From Lucinisca nassula (taxonomy: Eukaryota; Mollusca; Bivalvia; Lucinida; Lucinidae), in the NCBI GenBank assembly GCA_963580285.1, contig OY757011.1:166561406-166625405 (forward strand): a DNA stretch of 64,000 nucleotides, read 5' to 3'. Below are positions 42,676 to 53,715 of this stretch, piece by piece (positions within the stretch are counted from its first letter, which is position 1; the number at the start of each line of letters is the position of its first letter). The position numbers and the translations under genes were made by a program. The notes under the pieces are model-generated. The model made no database searches and was not told the DNA's origin. It was given only the letters and a program-made list of their open reading frames with translations.

Positions 42676-43322
42676 CTAAAGAATTATAAGAGCTTCATTA
42701 ATGATACATTATACAAACTTGTATCTGGGGATGTTACTTAAATGCAAGCATCCATATTTGACCTTGACCTACATTTCATGTTTCACTGACTTTGTAAAAT
42801 ATTGCGACCACCCTAGCGTCCATCCTAAGTTTATTTCTCAAGAACTATAAGAGCTTCATCAATGATATTTTGTACAAACTTGTATCTAGGGATGGAAATT
42901 TTAATGCAAGCATCCATATTTGACCTTGACCTACATTTTATTGTTCACTAACTTTGCCAACCTACACCCTAAGGCTGAAGTTCATTTCAAAAGAACTATA
43001 AGAGCTTTATTAATGATACTAAATGGTACAAACTTGTATCTAGGGATGGCAGTTTTAATGCAAGCATCCTTATTTGACCATGACCTAAATTTCATGGTTC
43101 ACTGACTTAATGAACTATGGCATCAACCCTTGTGTTCAACGTAATGTTTAAGTTCATTTCTCAACAGTTGTTACAGCTTCATTAATGATACTTGGTACAA
43201 GCTTGCATTTAGGAATGGCAACCTTTATGGAAGCATTAATATTTGACCTTGTCCTAGATTACATGGTTCAGTGACTTTGCGCCACGAGAGGCGAGACACA
43301 GCCTTTGGCGGAATTCTTGTTT
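42676..43322 (+). repeat. E5 tandem-core repeat with a CTTGTTT end
   Basis: Four units of about 145-160 nt: AGAGCTTCATTAATGATAC, ACAAACTTGTATCTAGGGAT, GCAAGCATCCATATTTGACC, TTGACCTACATTTCATG. It ends GAGAGGCGAGACACAGCC, TTTGGCGGAATTCTTGTTT. Confidence 0.7.
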
Positions 43323-43555
43323 ATTTTAAAGGAATAAAAAAAAATATCCCTATTGTGCCATTATGATTTACCATTTAACGTAAGTAGCTTGAACTGTCTC
43401 AAACTATTTACATTATTCTCATGGTACCAGAGGTGTTCCAGCCATTGGCTCAGCTGTACATGTAGCTGACATATTTGCGGTCAATTTCCAAGGGAGATAA
43501 GTTTGGTATAAATTAAGCATCTCTGAAAATAGGGTGGTATTTTTGACACATTTTT
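43323..43555. other. Non-coding, nothing recognised
   Basis: No motif seen. Confidence 0.4.
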
Positions 43556-43773
43556 ACGGGGAAATCCATAAAAGGGACAAAGGCATACATTGTAGACCCA
43601 GACCAGACTTCGCATAATGCTCAATTGATCAGGGTCTACACCGTTAACTATCATGATTTTCTGTCGAAAATAAAACAAAAAGGAAAAATAGACCCTTCAC
43701 CCCTTTAATAACAAATGGACTTGTCCAACATACAAAAATGGAAGTGTCCACCAGTATACAGTGGGTTAAAGGA
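43556..43773 (+). mobile_element. MITE-A' variant, worn
   Basis: GGGACAAAGGCATACATTGT, core CAGACCAGACTTCGCATAAT, then AATGGACTTGTCCAACATAC and GTATACAGTGGGTTAA. It belongs with 44309-44546 by its right half. Confidence 0.65.
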
Positions 43774-43844
43774 AAGAATTTTTTCCTCAGCTGTAAGAGT
43801 TACCTAGACCCAACTTGACTTTTGAAAGTATCTGATTGTGTTTG

Positions 43845-44115
43845 GTTGATTTGATGTTTAACGTCCCCATCAACACTGTATAGGTCATTTTGGAGATGTT
43901 GCTTGCAATTTTGTGGGACTTTTACCCGATATTGAGATGAAATTGCATCTCAAGCCCTGTGGCCCAATGAAAACCAGTATGGTTTATAAGCATGCACCGC
44001 TTTGCCTGGGCAGGCTTAGCTCCTCTAAGTGGCTTACCAGTACTCCTGTGCAGTCGGATTTCAGCTCTGCTTGGAAGCATCATGCATCCCATCTATTTCT
44101 TCAAGCCCCGATGGG
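43845..44115 (-). mobile_element. SINE-1
   Basis: GATTTGATGTTTAACGTCCC start, TGAGATGAAATTGCATCTCA, end CAAGCCCCGATGGGTG. A short internal deletion removes the GGACGGTCCGACTC block. Confidence 0.8.
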
Positions 44116-44127
44116 TGTGCCCATGTA

Positions 44128-44546
44128 TATTTACCCATTTTGTATGATAAAACCTCAAAACAGGACACAACAAACAGTGCAGGCCTTGATCAGCCACCAC
44201 AGAATGCGGCATTTGATCACACTAGTTGCAGAAAATAATACAATTTTCCGAGTAAATAAATTTTAAAAAGTTACTCAACCTGACACCCCTAAATTTAGAA
44301 AGACTCCTATATCCCATTGTATGCGGGAAACCCCTAAAGGGGTACCTCGGCAAACAGTGCAGGCCCAGATCAAACGCCGCAATCTGCGGCATCTGATCAG
44401 GGCCTGCACTATTTGCTAACAGAATTTTCCATCAAAAGTAGAATAAAAATGAAAAAATACAAAGGCCTGATACCCCTTATTGGACAAATGGACTTGTCCA
44501 TCATATATCAATGGAAGAGTCCACTAGCATATAATGGGATATATAA
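44128..44546 (+). mobile_element. Two adjacent MITEs (A, then A')
   Basis: First, a worn MITE-A (44128-44306: TTACCCATTTTGTATGAT, core AGCCACCACAGAATGCGGCA, CCTGACACCCCTAAATTT). It runs directly into a MITE-A' (44309-44546: ATCCCATTGTATGCGGGAAA, core AACGCCGCAATCTGCGGCAT, AATGGACTTGTCCATCATAT, CATATAATGGGAT). Confidence 0.75.
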
Positions 44547-44645
44547 GGGAGAAGAGAATTGTCCCATCAGCATATAATTATTTTGAAACAAAAGCACCTG
44601 CATATCATGCATGTTGGACACACATGCACATAATGCACATGTACG

Positions 44646-44880
44646 CACATACTGTTATTGTATGCTAGTGGACTCTTCCATTGCTATATGTTGGACAAGT
44701 CCATGTGTCATATAAGGGGTGGTAGGCCTATTTTTTGTTCTTATTCTATTTTTGACGGAAAATTCTGTTAGCAAATAGTGCAGGTCCTGATCAGACGCTG
44801 CATTCTGCGGCATCTGATCTGGGCCTGCACTGTTTGCCAAGATATCCCTTTAGGGGTTTCCCCACATAATATGGGTTAGA
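44646..44880 (-). mobile_element. MITE-A', inverse of its neighbour
   Basis: ATTGTATGCTAGTGGACTCT, core TCAGACGCTGCATTCTGCGG, end ATATGGGTTAGA. It lies about 100 bp from the A' copy at 44309-44546 in the opposite orientation, so the pair can fold into a long stem. Confidence 0.8.
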
Positions 44881-45173
44881 TGCATTGTTAGAATTATTTT
44901 CATACACAAGGTAATGTAGTCAAAAAACCTTGTCATGTAACCTTAAATGTCACATTTCATGTGAAAGTGTGTCATCGGACCACAAATATTCAGCCTGTGA
45001 AATACACCTATTTCAAGGTAAATGTAAACAAACAGTAGCAAAGGAATGTGGAGAGACTAAATGGTGTAGAAAATTACAGGTTAAAATTAACAGCCATATC
45101 CCAACACAGAAACTGTGTAAAGTTGTAGAAAAAGCAAAACTGAAGATGTCACTGATTTGATCATTGAAATAAA
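44881..45173. other. Non-coding, nothing recognised
   Basis: A 76-codon frame here has no known motif. Confidence 0.4.
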
Positions 45174-45751
45174 TTAACCCTTTTTTGTGTGTGTTTGTGT
45201 GTGAATTCGGGTTTAACGTCGCTTTCAACAATTTTTCAGTCATATCACGACGGTGTCTGGTTGCGACAGGGAGCTCAATGCTCACTTTTATAGTGCTGCC
45301 TCACTGCAGTATCATGTCCCAGACACATTACATGATATCACATCCAGTCACATTATCCTGACACTGGGTCGACCAGTCCTAGCTCTACCCCGTAAATCTG
45401 AGTGCCAAGCGAGGAGCAGCTAGTACCATTTTTAACGACTTTGGTATGTCGCGGCCCGGGATCGAACCCGTGAGCTCCCGTTCCCCGGAGCGGACACATA
45501 ACCAACTGAGCTATTGGGGCCGGTAAACCCTTTTTTGTACCAAGTGGAATCTGCCTCCTTATGTATAACAGGAGTCCATTTCAAAATTTAGGGGTGTCAG
45601 GTTGTTTTCTTCAAAATTTACTTGAAAAATTGCTTAACTTTTTTGCAAAGAGTGTAGGCCCTGATCAGATGCTGCATTCTGCGGCATCTGATCTGGACCT
45701 GGGCTGTTTGTCAATTACCCGTTTTGGGGTTTCCAGTACAAAAAGGGTTAA
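45174..45751 (-). mobile_element. MITE-A with a SINE-4 inserted in its terminal repeat
   Basis: TTAA 45174-45177 and 45748-45751. The SINE interrupts it eleven bases into the TIR, and the TIR bases are duplicated, so the MITE reads TTAACCCTTTTTT, SINE, AACCCTTTTTTGTACC. Core CTGATCAGATGCTGCATTCT. Confidence 0.9.
45187..45525 (-). mobile_element. SINE-4, full length, with target-site duplication
   Basis: The direct repeat AACCCTTTTTT at 45176-45186 and 45526-45536. On the minus strand the head has A box TAGCTCAGTTGG-like and B box GGTTCGATCCC. The body matches the 51231 copy, and the tail is (CA)n, short here. Confidence 0.9.
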
Positions 45752-45835
45752 ACAAGCATTCTGAGACAGGCTCAAGAGGACAGCATATTGTAGTTACCTC
45801 ATAAAATGCCTGTCCAAACAAGCTTTTTATCAAAA

Positions 45836-46063
45836 TTAACCCTTTTTGCACCAAATGATATCTTCCTCCTTATATATAGCAGGAGTCCATTTCAAAATTT
45901 AGGGTCAGGTTGTTTTCTTCATAATTTATTTGGGAAATGGCTTAACTTTTTGCAAACAGTGTAGACCCTGATCAGACGTCGCATTCTGCGACGTCTGATC
46001 TGGATCTGCACTGTTTGCCAGGGAAGTACCCCGTTTTTCGGGTTTCCGGTACCAATGGGTTAA
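45836..46063 (-). mobile_element. MITE-A with intact TTAA ends
   Basis: TTAA 45836-45839 and 46060-46063. Ends TTAACCCTTTTTGCACC and GGTACCAATGGGTTAA. Core GATCAGACGTCGCATTCTGC with its inverse. Confidence 0.9.
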
Positions 46064-46214
46064 GGCATTCATTTGTGCATGATTTTCTGCATTCATTTCT
46101 TTTAAGAGGCCATATGATGGATTAGGTTCTTGTTTGGTATGATGATATAGGTTCAAAGGTTTTTAAGAGCTCATATTTTAGATATGGGTTACATTTTACA
46201 TGCTGATAGGTATA

Positions 46215-46806
46215 CGAGGGACGTTTGGAAAGTCCTGAAACTTGCGGCGCATTTTGGCTACTAGTCTTACCATTTAAAATTTGACTATTTCAGCCCCTCA
46301 AAGTATTTACCTTTTGACCTCCACACATTTTTTTCAAGTGTTAAATCCAATGTTTGAATGTATTTTTATAGTCACATTTACATGTTTGTGTACTGTCCAT
46401 GCATTGAAAAAACGCTCTTCTGACAGCTATGGCGGTTTCGAAGTTCAACCAGAAGTCACATGGTGCTAAATCTGGACTGTATGCAGGGTGTGACAAAGTT
46501 TTGATTCCTTGTGTTTTCAAATAGTCTTGCTACATGGCTGAGCAGTGGGCTGGGGCATTGTCTTAGAGTTCTTGGACGTGTCATTATGTAGTCATTAGCA
46601 ACAACAGGTAGTACTTGTTCAGGGTAGTAGATGCCAGTAACAGTCTTGTGTTCAGGAATTGGAATCCCTCTGGTGTCAAAGAATAATGCATTTTACAGAC
46701 TTGGATCTACGTGCAATTGGGGGCCTAGCCCCATTTTCTCCCATCCACAGTTTATTATTCTTCTTCCCTTCAGGCTCATGTTTTAGGACTTTCCAAATGA
46801 CCCTCG
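46215..46806 (-). mobile_element. Mariner element, deletion derivative, with both TIRs
   Basis: TIRs CGAGGGACGTTTGGAAAGTC and the inverse of CGAGGGTCATTTGGAAAGTC, each next to TA (46213-46214, 46807-46808). On the minus strand a remnant frame reads GIKTLSHPAYSPDLAPCDFW, the third-aspartate block of mariner transposase; earlier parts are frameshifted. At 592 bp it is less than half a normal 1.3-kb mariner. Confidence 0.85.
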
Positions 46807-46859
46807 TACATGTACATGTAGGTTCACAGTTTTATTCAGCAATTAAGCCTATGCCCATG

Positions 46860-47097
46860 ACTTCAAAGTTGTTAATGTTTTATGTTGAAGATTTGTATAA
46901 ATTATAATGGGTTTGGTTTACATTTAATATTCTGATATGCATTAAATTTGTACAATTTTTTATTCAGCAATATTCAGTTCTTGCCCATGACCTTAAGGTC
47001 AAGATATGATTCTGAATGTATCATTCAGCAATACTCCCACCACTGCCCATAGCCTTTTCAGGTGAGCTATGCAGTCTAATGACAGCTCTTGTCTGTT
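46860..47097 (+). repeat. E7 repeat with hairpin plus CTCTTGT end
   Basis: Two to three worn units with TTATTCAGCAATA and TTGCCCATGACCTTAAGGTC. Ends TTCAGGTGAGCTATGCAGTC, TAATGACAGCTCTTGTCTG. Confidence 0.55.
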
Positions 47098-47485
47098 CGA
47101 TTGTTTTCAATCAACACACTTTTATGTAAAGTAAAACCTTATACTGCTCATTGCCTTGTATGACTATCACTGACCAGCATGTGCAAATTAAAAATAAACA
47201 GTGCATAATGAAAACATTTGAAAACAAATTTTGTTGAATTTATTCAGCAATACTCACACACCACAAAGTTCCATGAAATATTTCACACTTCAAATTGTAA
47301 TATCTTGGAAACTAATTTGATTCTATTTCTTGAATCAATGTCTTTTTGAATTTAATGGATTTCTATACCTCTGTATATGATAATATGTATAAGGTCCCAA
47401 AATGGGACTTTCACAAGCAGCTGTAGACCCTGGGCAGTGTCTGATCAGGTTTCACTGTTTGCTTAAAGTTCAGGAATTTAAGCAT
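47098..47485. other. Non-coding with a worn MITE core
   Basis: CTGTAGACCCTGGGCAGTGT … TCACTGTTTGC near 47420-47462 is a decayed core. Otherwise nothing recognised. Confidence 0.4.
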
Positions 47486-47489
47486 ACAA

Positions 47490-47662
47490 TACCATGTTTA
47501 TCAACCAATCAAATTACTTGATACTATTTATACATTCAATTCACCACTTGCATGACAAACAGTGTAGATCCTGATCAGATGGCTTCTAAAGAAGCCATCT
47601 GATCTGGATCTTGACTGTTTTCAAAGGTAGGGGTTGTCATGTTAAGCAGGGTAAGGGTTAGA
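47490..47662 (+). mobile_element. MITE-B, left end worn
   Basis: TTTATCAACCAATCAAATTA, core TGATCAGATGGCTTCTAAAG and its inverse GAAGCCATCTGATCTGGATC, end GCAGGGTAAGGGTTA. Confidence 0.75.
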
Positions 47663-47954
47663 TTCCCAACAGGACAAAAAGGTGCAGGTTGGCATGTACA
47701 GCCAATGGAGACAGATCAATCTGTGCATCTACAGAGTCTTATCCATCTTTGTAAATTGTCTGAGTCACCTGCTGAGCATGTTTGTCACAGTCATAAATTG
47801 CTGGCATGCAGTTTATTGTAGTCTTCACTGACATCGCATGGCAAGTTGTACATTTTCATGTGCACAGCACCATCTTGAATCAAAACACTGACAGCATTTG
47901 AGGGTCATTTGTCGTAGAGTATATGCTGGAAAAAGGTTTTGAACCTGAACTTAA

Positions 47955-48055
47955 ATTTCTATACTTTAAGGAAACAGTGTAGACCCTGATCATACTGCAT
48001 TCTGCAGCATCTGATCCTGGTCTGCACTGTTTGCCAGTGTCCTTTTTTGGCAGCC
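47955..48055 (-). mobile_element. MITE-A core fragment
   Basis: AACAGTGTAGACCCTGATCA, GCATTCTGCAGCATCTGATC, GTCTGCACTGTTTGCC. Both outer arms are absent. Confidence 0.65.
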
Positions 48056-48086
48056 TAGGTATTTATTGGTTGAGTCAGTTGACCAA

Positions 48087-48305
48087 TTAACCCATTTTGT
48101 ACCGGAAACCCCAAAACAGGTACCCCGGCAAACAGTGCAGGCCCAGATCAGACACTGCGTTCTATCAGGGCCTACACTATTTACAAAAAGTTCAGCTATT
48201 TTCCAAATAAGTTTTTAAGAAAACACAACTTGACACCCCTGAATTTTGAAAAGGACTCCTGCTGTATATAAGGAGGAAGATTCCATTTGGTACAGAAAGG
48301 GTTAA
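48087..48305 (+). mobile_element. MITE-A with intact TTAA ends
   Basis: TTAA 48087-48090 and 48302-48305. Ends TTAACCCATTTTGTACCGG and TTTGGTACAGAAAGGGTTAA. Core GATCAGACACTGCGTTCTAT, partly deleted. It lies 196 bp upstream of the G-alpha exon. Confidence 0.9.
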
Positions 48306-48500
48306 TTCATAACGAAAAACCTTTTCTTGAGTGTCTTTGCGATGTTTAGTTCAGAGTAGTCACCTGGACATCAGCAGTATAAACACTTTTGTATGTATAA
48401 CTTTGAGTTGATTGACAATCAGCCCAAAGAGGTATTTGTTCATGTTTGTTCATGTGTATGTCTGTCATTGTCTGAAGAATATTTTCTGTATTTTTTTCAG

Positions 48501-48551
48501 GGTGATTCACTGCGATACTTCCTCAGTAACCTAGACAGAGTTAGCCAGCCT
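48501..48551 (+). CDS. GNA12/13: G-protein alpha subunit, G12/13 class: internal 51-nt exon
   Basis: Seventeen codons read GDSLRYFLSNLDRVSQP. This corresponds to the segment of Galpha12/13 (LGESVKYFLDNLD-like) at the end of the helical domain, just before switch I. The acceptor is a T-rich tract ending TTTTTTTCAG (48491-48500) and the donor is GTAAGTAC (48552 on), both close to consensus. Codon phase is 0 at both ends, and joining to the exon at 53905 gives the expected [16 protein letters not shown] junction. The exon is too short for ordinary ORF finding. Upstream exons for the P-loop and most of the helical domain were not found between here and position 1, so they may lie outside the window or in sequence I could not read. 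Confidence 0.88.
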
Positions 48552-48599
48552 GTAAGTACATGTGTACTGTTCAATGAGGTCTACTATGTCATAGTTTTT

Positions 48600-49365
48600 A
48601 GCTCACCTGAGCCTGAAGTGCTCAAGGTGAGCTATTGTGATCGCTTTGTGTCCGTCGTCCGTCCGTCCATCAACAATTTCTTTAAATGACATCTCCTCCT
48701 AGGCAAATGGCCAGATTTCAAAATCATTTCACAGAAATGTTCCTCTGGTGACCCTCTACCAAAAGTGCTAAAATGGTTCTGCTCCGCTGAACAAAATGGC
48801 TGCCAGAGCTAAAAATAGAAAAACCTTTAAAGGACATCTCCTCCTAGGCCAATGTCCCGATTTCAAAATAATTTGACAGAAATGTTCCTTGGGTGACCCT
48901 CTACCAAAATTGCTAAAATGGATCTGCATGGCTGAACAAAATGGCCGCCAGAGCTAAAAATAGAAAAACCTTTAAATCACATCTCCAAAATTGCTAAAAT
49001 GGTTCCGCTCTGCTGAACAAAATGGCTGCCACATCTACTCCTAGGCCAATGGCCTGATTTCGAAATAATTTCACAGAGACAGTCCTTGGCTGACCCTCTA
49101 CCAAAATTGCTAAAACGGTTCTGCTTTGCTGAACAAAATGGCTGCCATACTTTTGAGGAAATGTTCCTTGGGTGACCCTCATCCAAACTTGCGAAAATGG
49201 TTTTATTCCAATGAACAAAATGGCCACCAGAGTTAAAAATAGAAAATACCTTTAGATGACAGCTTCTCCCAGTGGCTAGATTTCGAAATAATTTTACTGA
49301 AATGTTCCTTGGGTGACCTTTAACCAAAGCTGCTAAAATGGTTTCCCTTGCTAAACACAACGGCT
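48600..49365 (+). mobile_element. E1 element, 3'-truncated, inside the G-alpha intron
   Basis: Left end AGCTCACCTGAGCCTGAAGT with hairpin to AGGTGAGC, then a GTCCGTCGTCCGTCCG tract. About five units of the 145-nt type follow (AAATGGCTGCCAGAGCTAAA, AATGTTCCTTGGGTGACCCT). It lacks the GGGCCATCATGGCCC/TCTTGTT end. Confidence 0.75.
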
Positions 49366-49377
49366 GTTGGATATTAT

Positions 49378-49570
49378 TATTTTAGGTCTAGCCTGCCCAG
49401 GCAAGGTAGTGCAATTTGGACCATCTGTGCACATGAACTATATTGGTTTCATTGGGTGGCAGGGCTTAAGATGTCTTCTCAGTGTTTGGTAAAATTCCAA
49501 CAAAATTGGATACAACATCTTCAAAATGACCTAAATAGTGTTGACTGGGATGTTATTTCTCAATTTAAAC
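49378..49570 (+). mobile_element. SINE-1 3' half
   Basis: TAGCCTGCCCAGGCAAGGTA, TTGGTTTCATTGGGTGGCAG, ending GTTGACTGGGATGTTATTTC and TCAATTTAAACAAA. Confidence 0.75.
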
Positions 49571-50228
49571 AAAAAGGGCATAAAAGGACCAGTCTGATCT
49601 GGATCCACACTGTTTGCAATTATGACTTTAAAGTAACCAGCCAACACAAAGCAGAAGATAATTCTGAAGGGTTAAACAGAAACATCTTAATCACTCTTTA
49701 AAACTGTACATTTATATAAAAACAACAACTGCAGTTGAAGATAGACTATTATACATAGCTCTGTCACTGCTTGCATAATATGGTATGAATCAGTAGGACT
49801 CAAAACAAACTGTGAAGTGACTAATATTGTTATGCCAGAAGGTATACATATTAAATTGTGCAGTGACTCTGGCTCTCATTGTATAATAGAAGTCACTTAG
49901 AGGTTATGACCCAGGTGTTTGACCTAGTTATAAACAGAGCTGCAAACATGGGCTAGATAACTACTAGGCTCTTGAAAATAATATAGGTGGCTTAGGATCT
50001 GCGCTGCAGTATACAGTATCAGCACCAAAAACTGTTTATTTTGGATGGAGTGATGTAGATAAGGTGGGTATATGTTGATATTTAAAGGATAATTTTCCTT
50101 ATCAATAAAACATATGTTGTGGGTATTTAGGTCAACACCATGATTTAGGTCATTTTGGAAACATTGTTTCTGGAAATGATTACATCACGTAATCTGATTG
50201 GTTGAAAGTCAGAAATGGGATGGTTTTT
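49571..50228. other. Intronic, nothing recognised apart from a MITE scrap
   Basis: GTCTGATCTGGATCCACACT with GTTTGC at 49591-49616 is a MITE core scrap. The rest has no recognisable feature. Confidence 0.45.
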
Positions 50229-52975
50229 AGCTCACCAGAGCCGAAGGCTCCGGGGGAGCTTATAGGATAGGCAGTTGTCCGGCGTCGTCGGCGTCGTTGT
50301 CGTCGTCGTCTGACGTCAACACTTTCAAACATCTTCTTCTCTGAAGCCACTGGACCGATTCAGCCCAAATTTTATCTGTAGCATCCTTGGGCTGGGGGAT
50401 TGAAAGTTTGTGTTTTTTATGAAAATCGGCCCATTAGTTTGGTTGCTATGGCAACTTAGAGTTTCCATAGACTTATAATGGGGAAAATTGAAAAATGGCA
50501 TTTACTGCCAAGTCATTGCAGATATTTGGACAAAACTTTTATAGAAATGTTTCTTGAGTAAAATTCTTTCAGCCATATGCTTTTATGCCTACCTGAGGGT
50601 CCCCCAGGTTGTGCCGGGGCCATGCCCCACCCCCTGCACTTCATAAAAGGCCATATATCTCAGAAACCATTCAGATCCCGACCCCTAAACCATATATATT
50701 CTTGTTCCTATTGATAAGACGCATTTAGTAACACCAACCTTGGGGTCCTCAGGGATGCGCCGAGGTCATGCCCCACCCCCTCCACTTAATAAAAGGCCCA
50801 ATATCTCGGAAACCATTCAGATCCCCACCCCTAAACCATATATATTCTTGTTCCTTATGATAAGACCCATTCAGTGACATCAACCTGGGAGTCCCCTGGA
50901 TGCGCCGGGGCCATGCCCCACCCCCTCCATTTCATAAAAGGCCCAATATCTCGTAAACCTTACAGATCCCCTCCCCTAAACCATATATATGCGTGCTTCT
51001 TATGATAAGACACATTCATTGACACCAATCTGGGGGTCCTCAGAGATGCGCTGGGGCCTTGCCCCACCCCTCCACTTCACAAAAGGCCATATATCTCAGA
51101 AACTGTTCAGATCCCCACCCCTAAACCATATATATTCTTGTTCCTATTGATAAGACGCATTCAGTAACACCAACCTGGGGGTCGTCAGGGATGCGCACAG
51201 GTCAGGCCCCACCCCCTCAACTTTATAAAAACCGGCCCCGATAGCTCAGTTGGTAGAGTGTCCGCTCCGGGGAACGGGAGGTCTCGGGTTCGATCCCGGG
51301 CCGCGACATACCAAAGTCGTTAAAAATGGTACTAGCTGCTCCTCACTTGGCACTCAGATTTACGGGGTAGAGCTAGGACTGGTCGATCCAGTGTCAGGAT
51401 AATGTGACTGGGTGTGGTATCATGTAATGTGTCTGGGACATGATACTTCAGTGAGGCAGCACTATAAACGTGAGCATTGAGCTCCCTGTCGCAACCAGAC
51501 ACCGTCGTGATATGACTGAAAAATTGTTGAAAGCGACGTTAAACCCGAATTCACACACACACACAACTTTATAAAAGGCCCAATATCTCGGAAACCATTC
51601 AGATTCCCACCCCTAAACCATATATATTCTTGTTCCTTTTGATAAGACCCATTCAGTGACATCAACCTGGGAGTCCCCTGGATGCACCGGGGCCATGCCC
51701 CACCCCCTCCATTTGATAAAAGGCCCAATATCTCGGAAACCTTACAGATCCCCGCCCATAAACCATATATATGCTTGCTTCTTATGATAAGACACATTCA
51801 TTGACACCAACCTGGGGGTCCTCAGAGACGCGCTGGGGCCTTGCCCCACCCCTCCACTTCAAAAAAGGCCATATATTTCAGAAACTGTTCAGATCCCCAC
51901 CCCTAAACCATATATATTCTTGTTCATTATGATAAGACGCATTCAGTAACACCAACCTGGGGGTTCCCAGGGATATGCTGGGGCCATGCCCCACCCCCTC
52001 CATTTCATAATATCACAATATCTTGGAAACCCTACAGATGGCCACCCCTTAACCATATATAGTCTTGTTCCTTATGATAAGACACATTCATTGACACCAA
52101 CCTGGGAGTCTATCTGGGCCTTGCCCCACCCCTCCACTTCACATAAGGCCTTATATCTCAGAGAATGTTCTTAGCCCCACCCTAAACCATATATATTCAT
52201 CTTTCTTATGATAAGACGCATTCAGTGACACCAGCTTGGGAGTCCCCGGGGCACGCCCAGGCCATGCCACACCGCTTTACTTCATTAAAAGCCATATATA
52301 TCAGAAATAGTTCAGATCCCCACCCCTAAACCATATACTTGTTCCTTATGATAAGACTCGTTCAATCACACCAACCTGGAGGTCTCTTTGTGCTGAGGCA
52401 ATGTGCCCCGCCCTTCCATTTCATAAAAGGCTTTATATTTCAGAAACCATTCAAATCCTCACCCCATAATCATATATGTTCTTGTTCCTTATTATTAGCA
52501 CACCTACTGTAGCGGGTTCCGCAGGGGCCATTCCTATTTCATAAAAGGGCCTCAAATCTCTGAAACCGGTCAGATTCCCAGCACTGAACCATATATATAC
52601 TTGGTCCTTATGATAAGACACATTTAGGGACAACAGTTTGGGCTTTCCTGGGATCAACAGGGCATGCCCCAACCCCTCAACTGTTAAAGAGGCCTTACAG
52701 ATCCCCACTGCTAAACCATATATATTTTTGTTTCTTATGATAAGACGCATTTAGTGATACCAACCAGGGCTCCATTGGGTCCATGCCCCACCCCCTCTAC
52801 TTCATAAAAGGCCTAACTTTTCAGATGCTGAGTCCATATGGGTGCTCATTTGGACATGGGGGTTCATTTGGTGGATTAAAATGATATCATGTTAAAATAC
52901 ATGGCTGCCATTGGGCAGGATGGGCAGTGCCCACCTGAGCTCTGGTGGGCATAGTGGCCCATGGGCCTCTTGTTT
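50229..52975 (+). mobile_element. E2 element, long copy, in the G-alpha intron
   Basis: Left end AGCTCACCAGAGCC pairs with GGCTCCGGGGGAGCT. GTCGTCGGCGTCGTTGTCGT follows. The core has about fourteen units of 145 nt, with CATATATATT at 50691, 50837, 50982 and 51127. Right end: CTCTGGTGGGC (inverse of the start), hairpin GGCCCATGGGCC, TCTTGTTT. A SINE-4 interrupts the array at 51231-51564. Confidence 0.8.
51231..51564 (+). mobile_element. SINE-4, full length, with target-site duplication
   Basis: The direct repeat AACTTTATAAAA at 51219-51230 and 51565-51576, derived from the E2 unit it landed in. tRNA-like head: CCCCGATAGCTCAGTTGGTA (A box) and GGGTTCGATCCCGGGCC (B box). It then has a conserved body (GTACTAGCTGCTCCTC, TACGGGGTAGAGCTAGGACT, GACACCGTCGTGATATGACT) and GCGACGTTAAACCCGAATTC before (CA)n. 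It is not a functional tRNA gene: the head runs straight into the SINE body and two more copies exist in the window. Confidence 0.92.
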
Positions 52976-52984
52976 AGGGGTAGG

Positions 52985-53105
52985 TGGGGGGTTACTGCCC
53001 TTTCAAGACTATTTCACCTATATCGATGTGATCGTTAATAAGAAGTGGGTGAAAACCAGAGAACCCAGAGAAAAAACATCTGACCTTCCATTGCAGAACA
53101 GGGCC
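52985..53105 (-). mobile_element. SINE-3 fragment directly after an E2 3' end
   Basis: GCCCTTTCAAGACTATTTC, TTAATAAGAAGTGGGTGAAA, ACCAGAGAACCCAGAG: the 3' half of SINE-3 on the minus strand, as at 16330. Confidence 0.55.
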
Positions 53106-53237
53106 TGCACTATTTGCTAACAGAATTATCCTTCAAGAATAGAATGAAAGCGAAAAAATGTGCCTGACACCCCTTATATGACAAATGGACTTGTCCAGCA
53201 TATAGCAATGGAAGAGACCACTAGTATTCAATGGGTT
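53095..53237 (+). mobile_element. MITE-A' right half
   Basis: AGGGCCTGCACTATTTGCTA, TGACACCCCTTATATGACAA, ATGGACTTGTCCAGCATATA, ending ATTCAATGGGTT. Confidence 0.7.
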
Positions 53238-53297
53238 CCGCTTTGGTTCAACAGTTCTCCATCCAGCTCATGGTGAGGACTGACAAGACTTAGTAGA

Positions 53298-53512
53298 TCT
53301 GGGTCTAGTTGTTAAAAACTAGCAATGTCGTTAGTTTATATATCATTGAAACTTTGATCAGTTAATATGGAAAATATGCTTAAAATGTGATTGGCAAAAG
53401 CTACTCACCTTTTTCCAGCAAATATACCAGAGGGTACTTGCTATAATAGTTAAGATTTTGACATCTGACGGGCTTGTTATGCTAAAAATGTTTTGAACAA
53501 CTGGGCCCAGCT
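53298..53512. mobile_element. MITE-F, second copy
   Basis: CTGGGTCTAGTTGTTAAAAA start and TTTTGAACAACTGGGCCCAG end are inverted. The interior has GGCAAAAGCTACTCACC where the first copy has AAAAGCTGCTCACATT. Confidence 0.65.
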
Positions 53513-53629
53513 TGCTCGGCACAAAATTGATATTATCGTAAAAATTTGGACACCTTGGGGACTTGCTGCAATTCTCCTAAAATGTTAACAAATTTGTTTC
53601 ACAATCCAGCAAGGAGTCCAACAAGTGCA

Positions 53630-53715
53630 TATGGAATGACAAACAGTGTGGATCCTGATCAGACTGCTCCTTCAGGAGCAGTCTGATCTGGGTCTACACT
53701 GTTTGCTTAGGCCTG
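53630..53715 (+). mobile_element. MITE-D palindromic core
   Basis: CAAACAGTGTGGATCCTGAT, then the perfect hairpin CAGACTGCTCC-TTCA-GGAGCAGTCTG, then the inverse to CACTGTTTGC. Related cores are at 23930-23990 and 62825-62920. Confidence 0.8.

Noticed and set aside
44930..45160. 76-codon cysteine-rich frame
   Set aside because: Cysteine spacing fits no family known to me, no signal peptide, no splice context; ends close to a MITE.
51236..51310. A tRNA gene (GATAGCTCAGTTGGTAGAG … GGTTCGATCCC)
   Set aside because: The pol III head continues into a SINE-4 body with target duplications and has two more copies; not an independent tRNA gene. The same holds for the heads at 20850-20918, 34145 and 54784.
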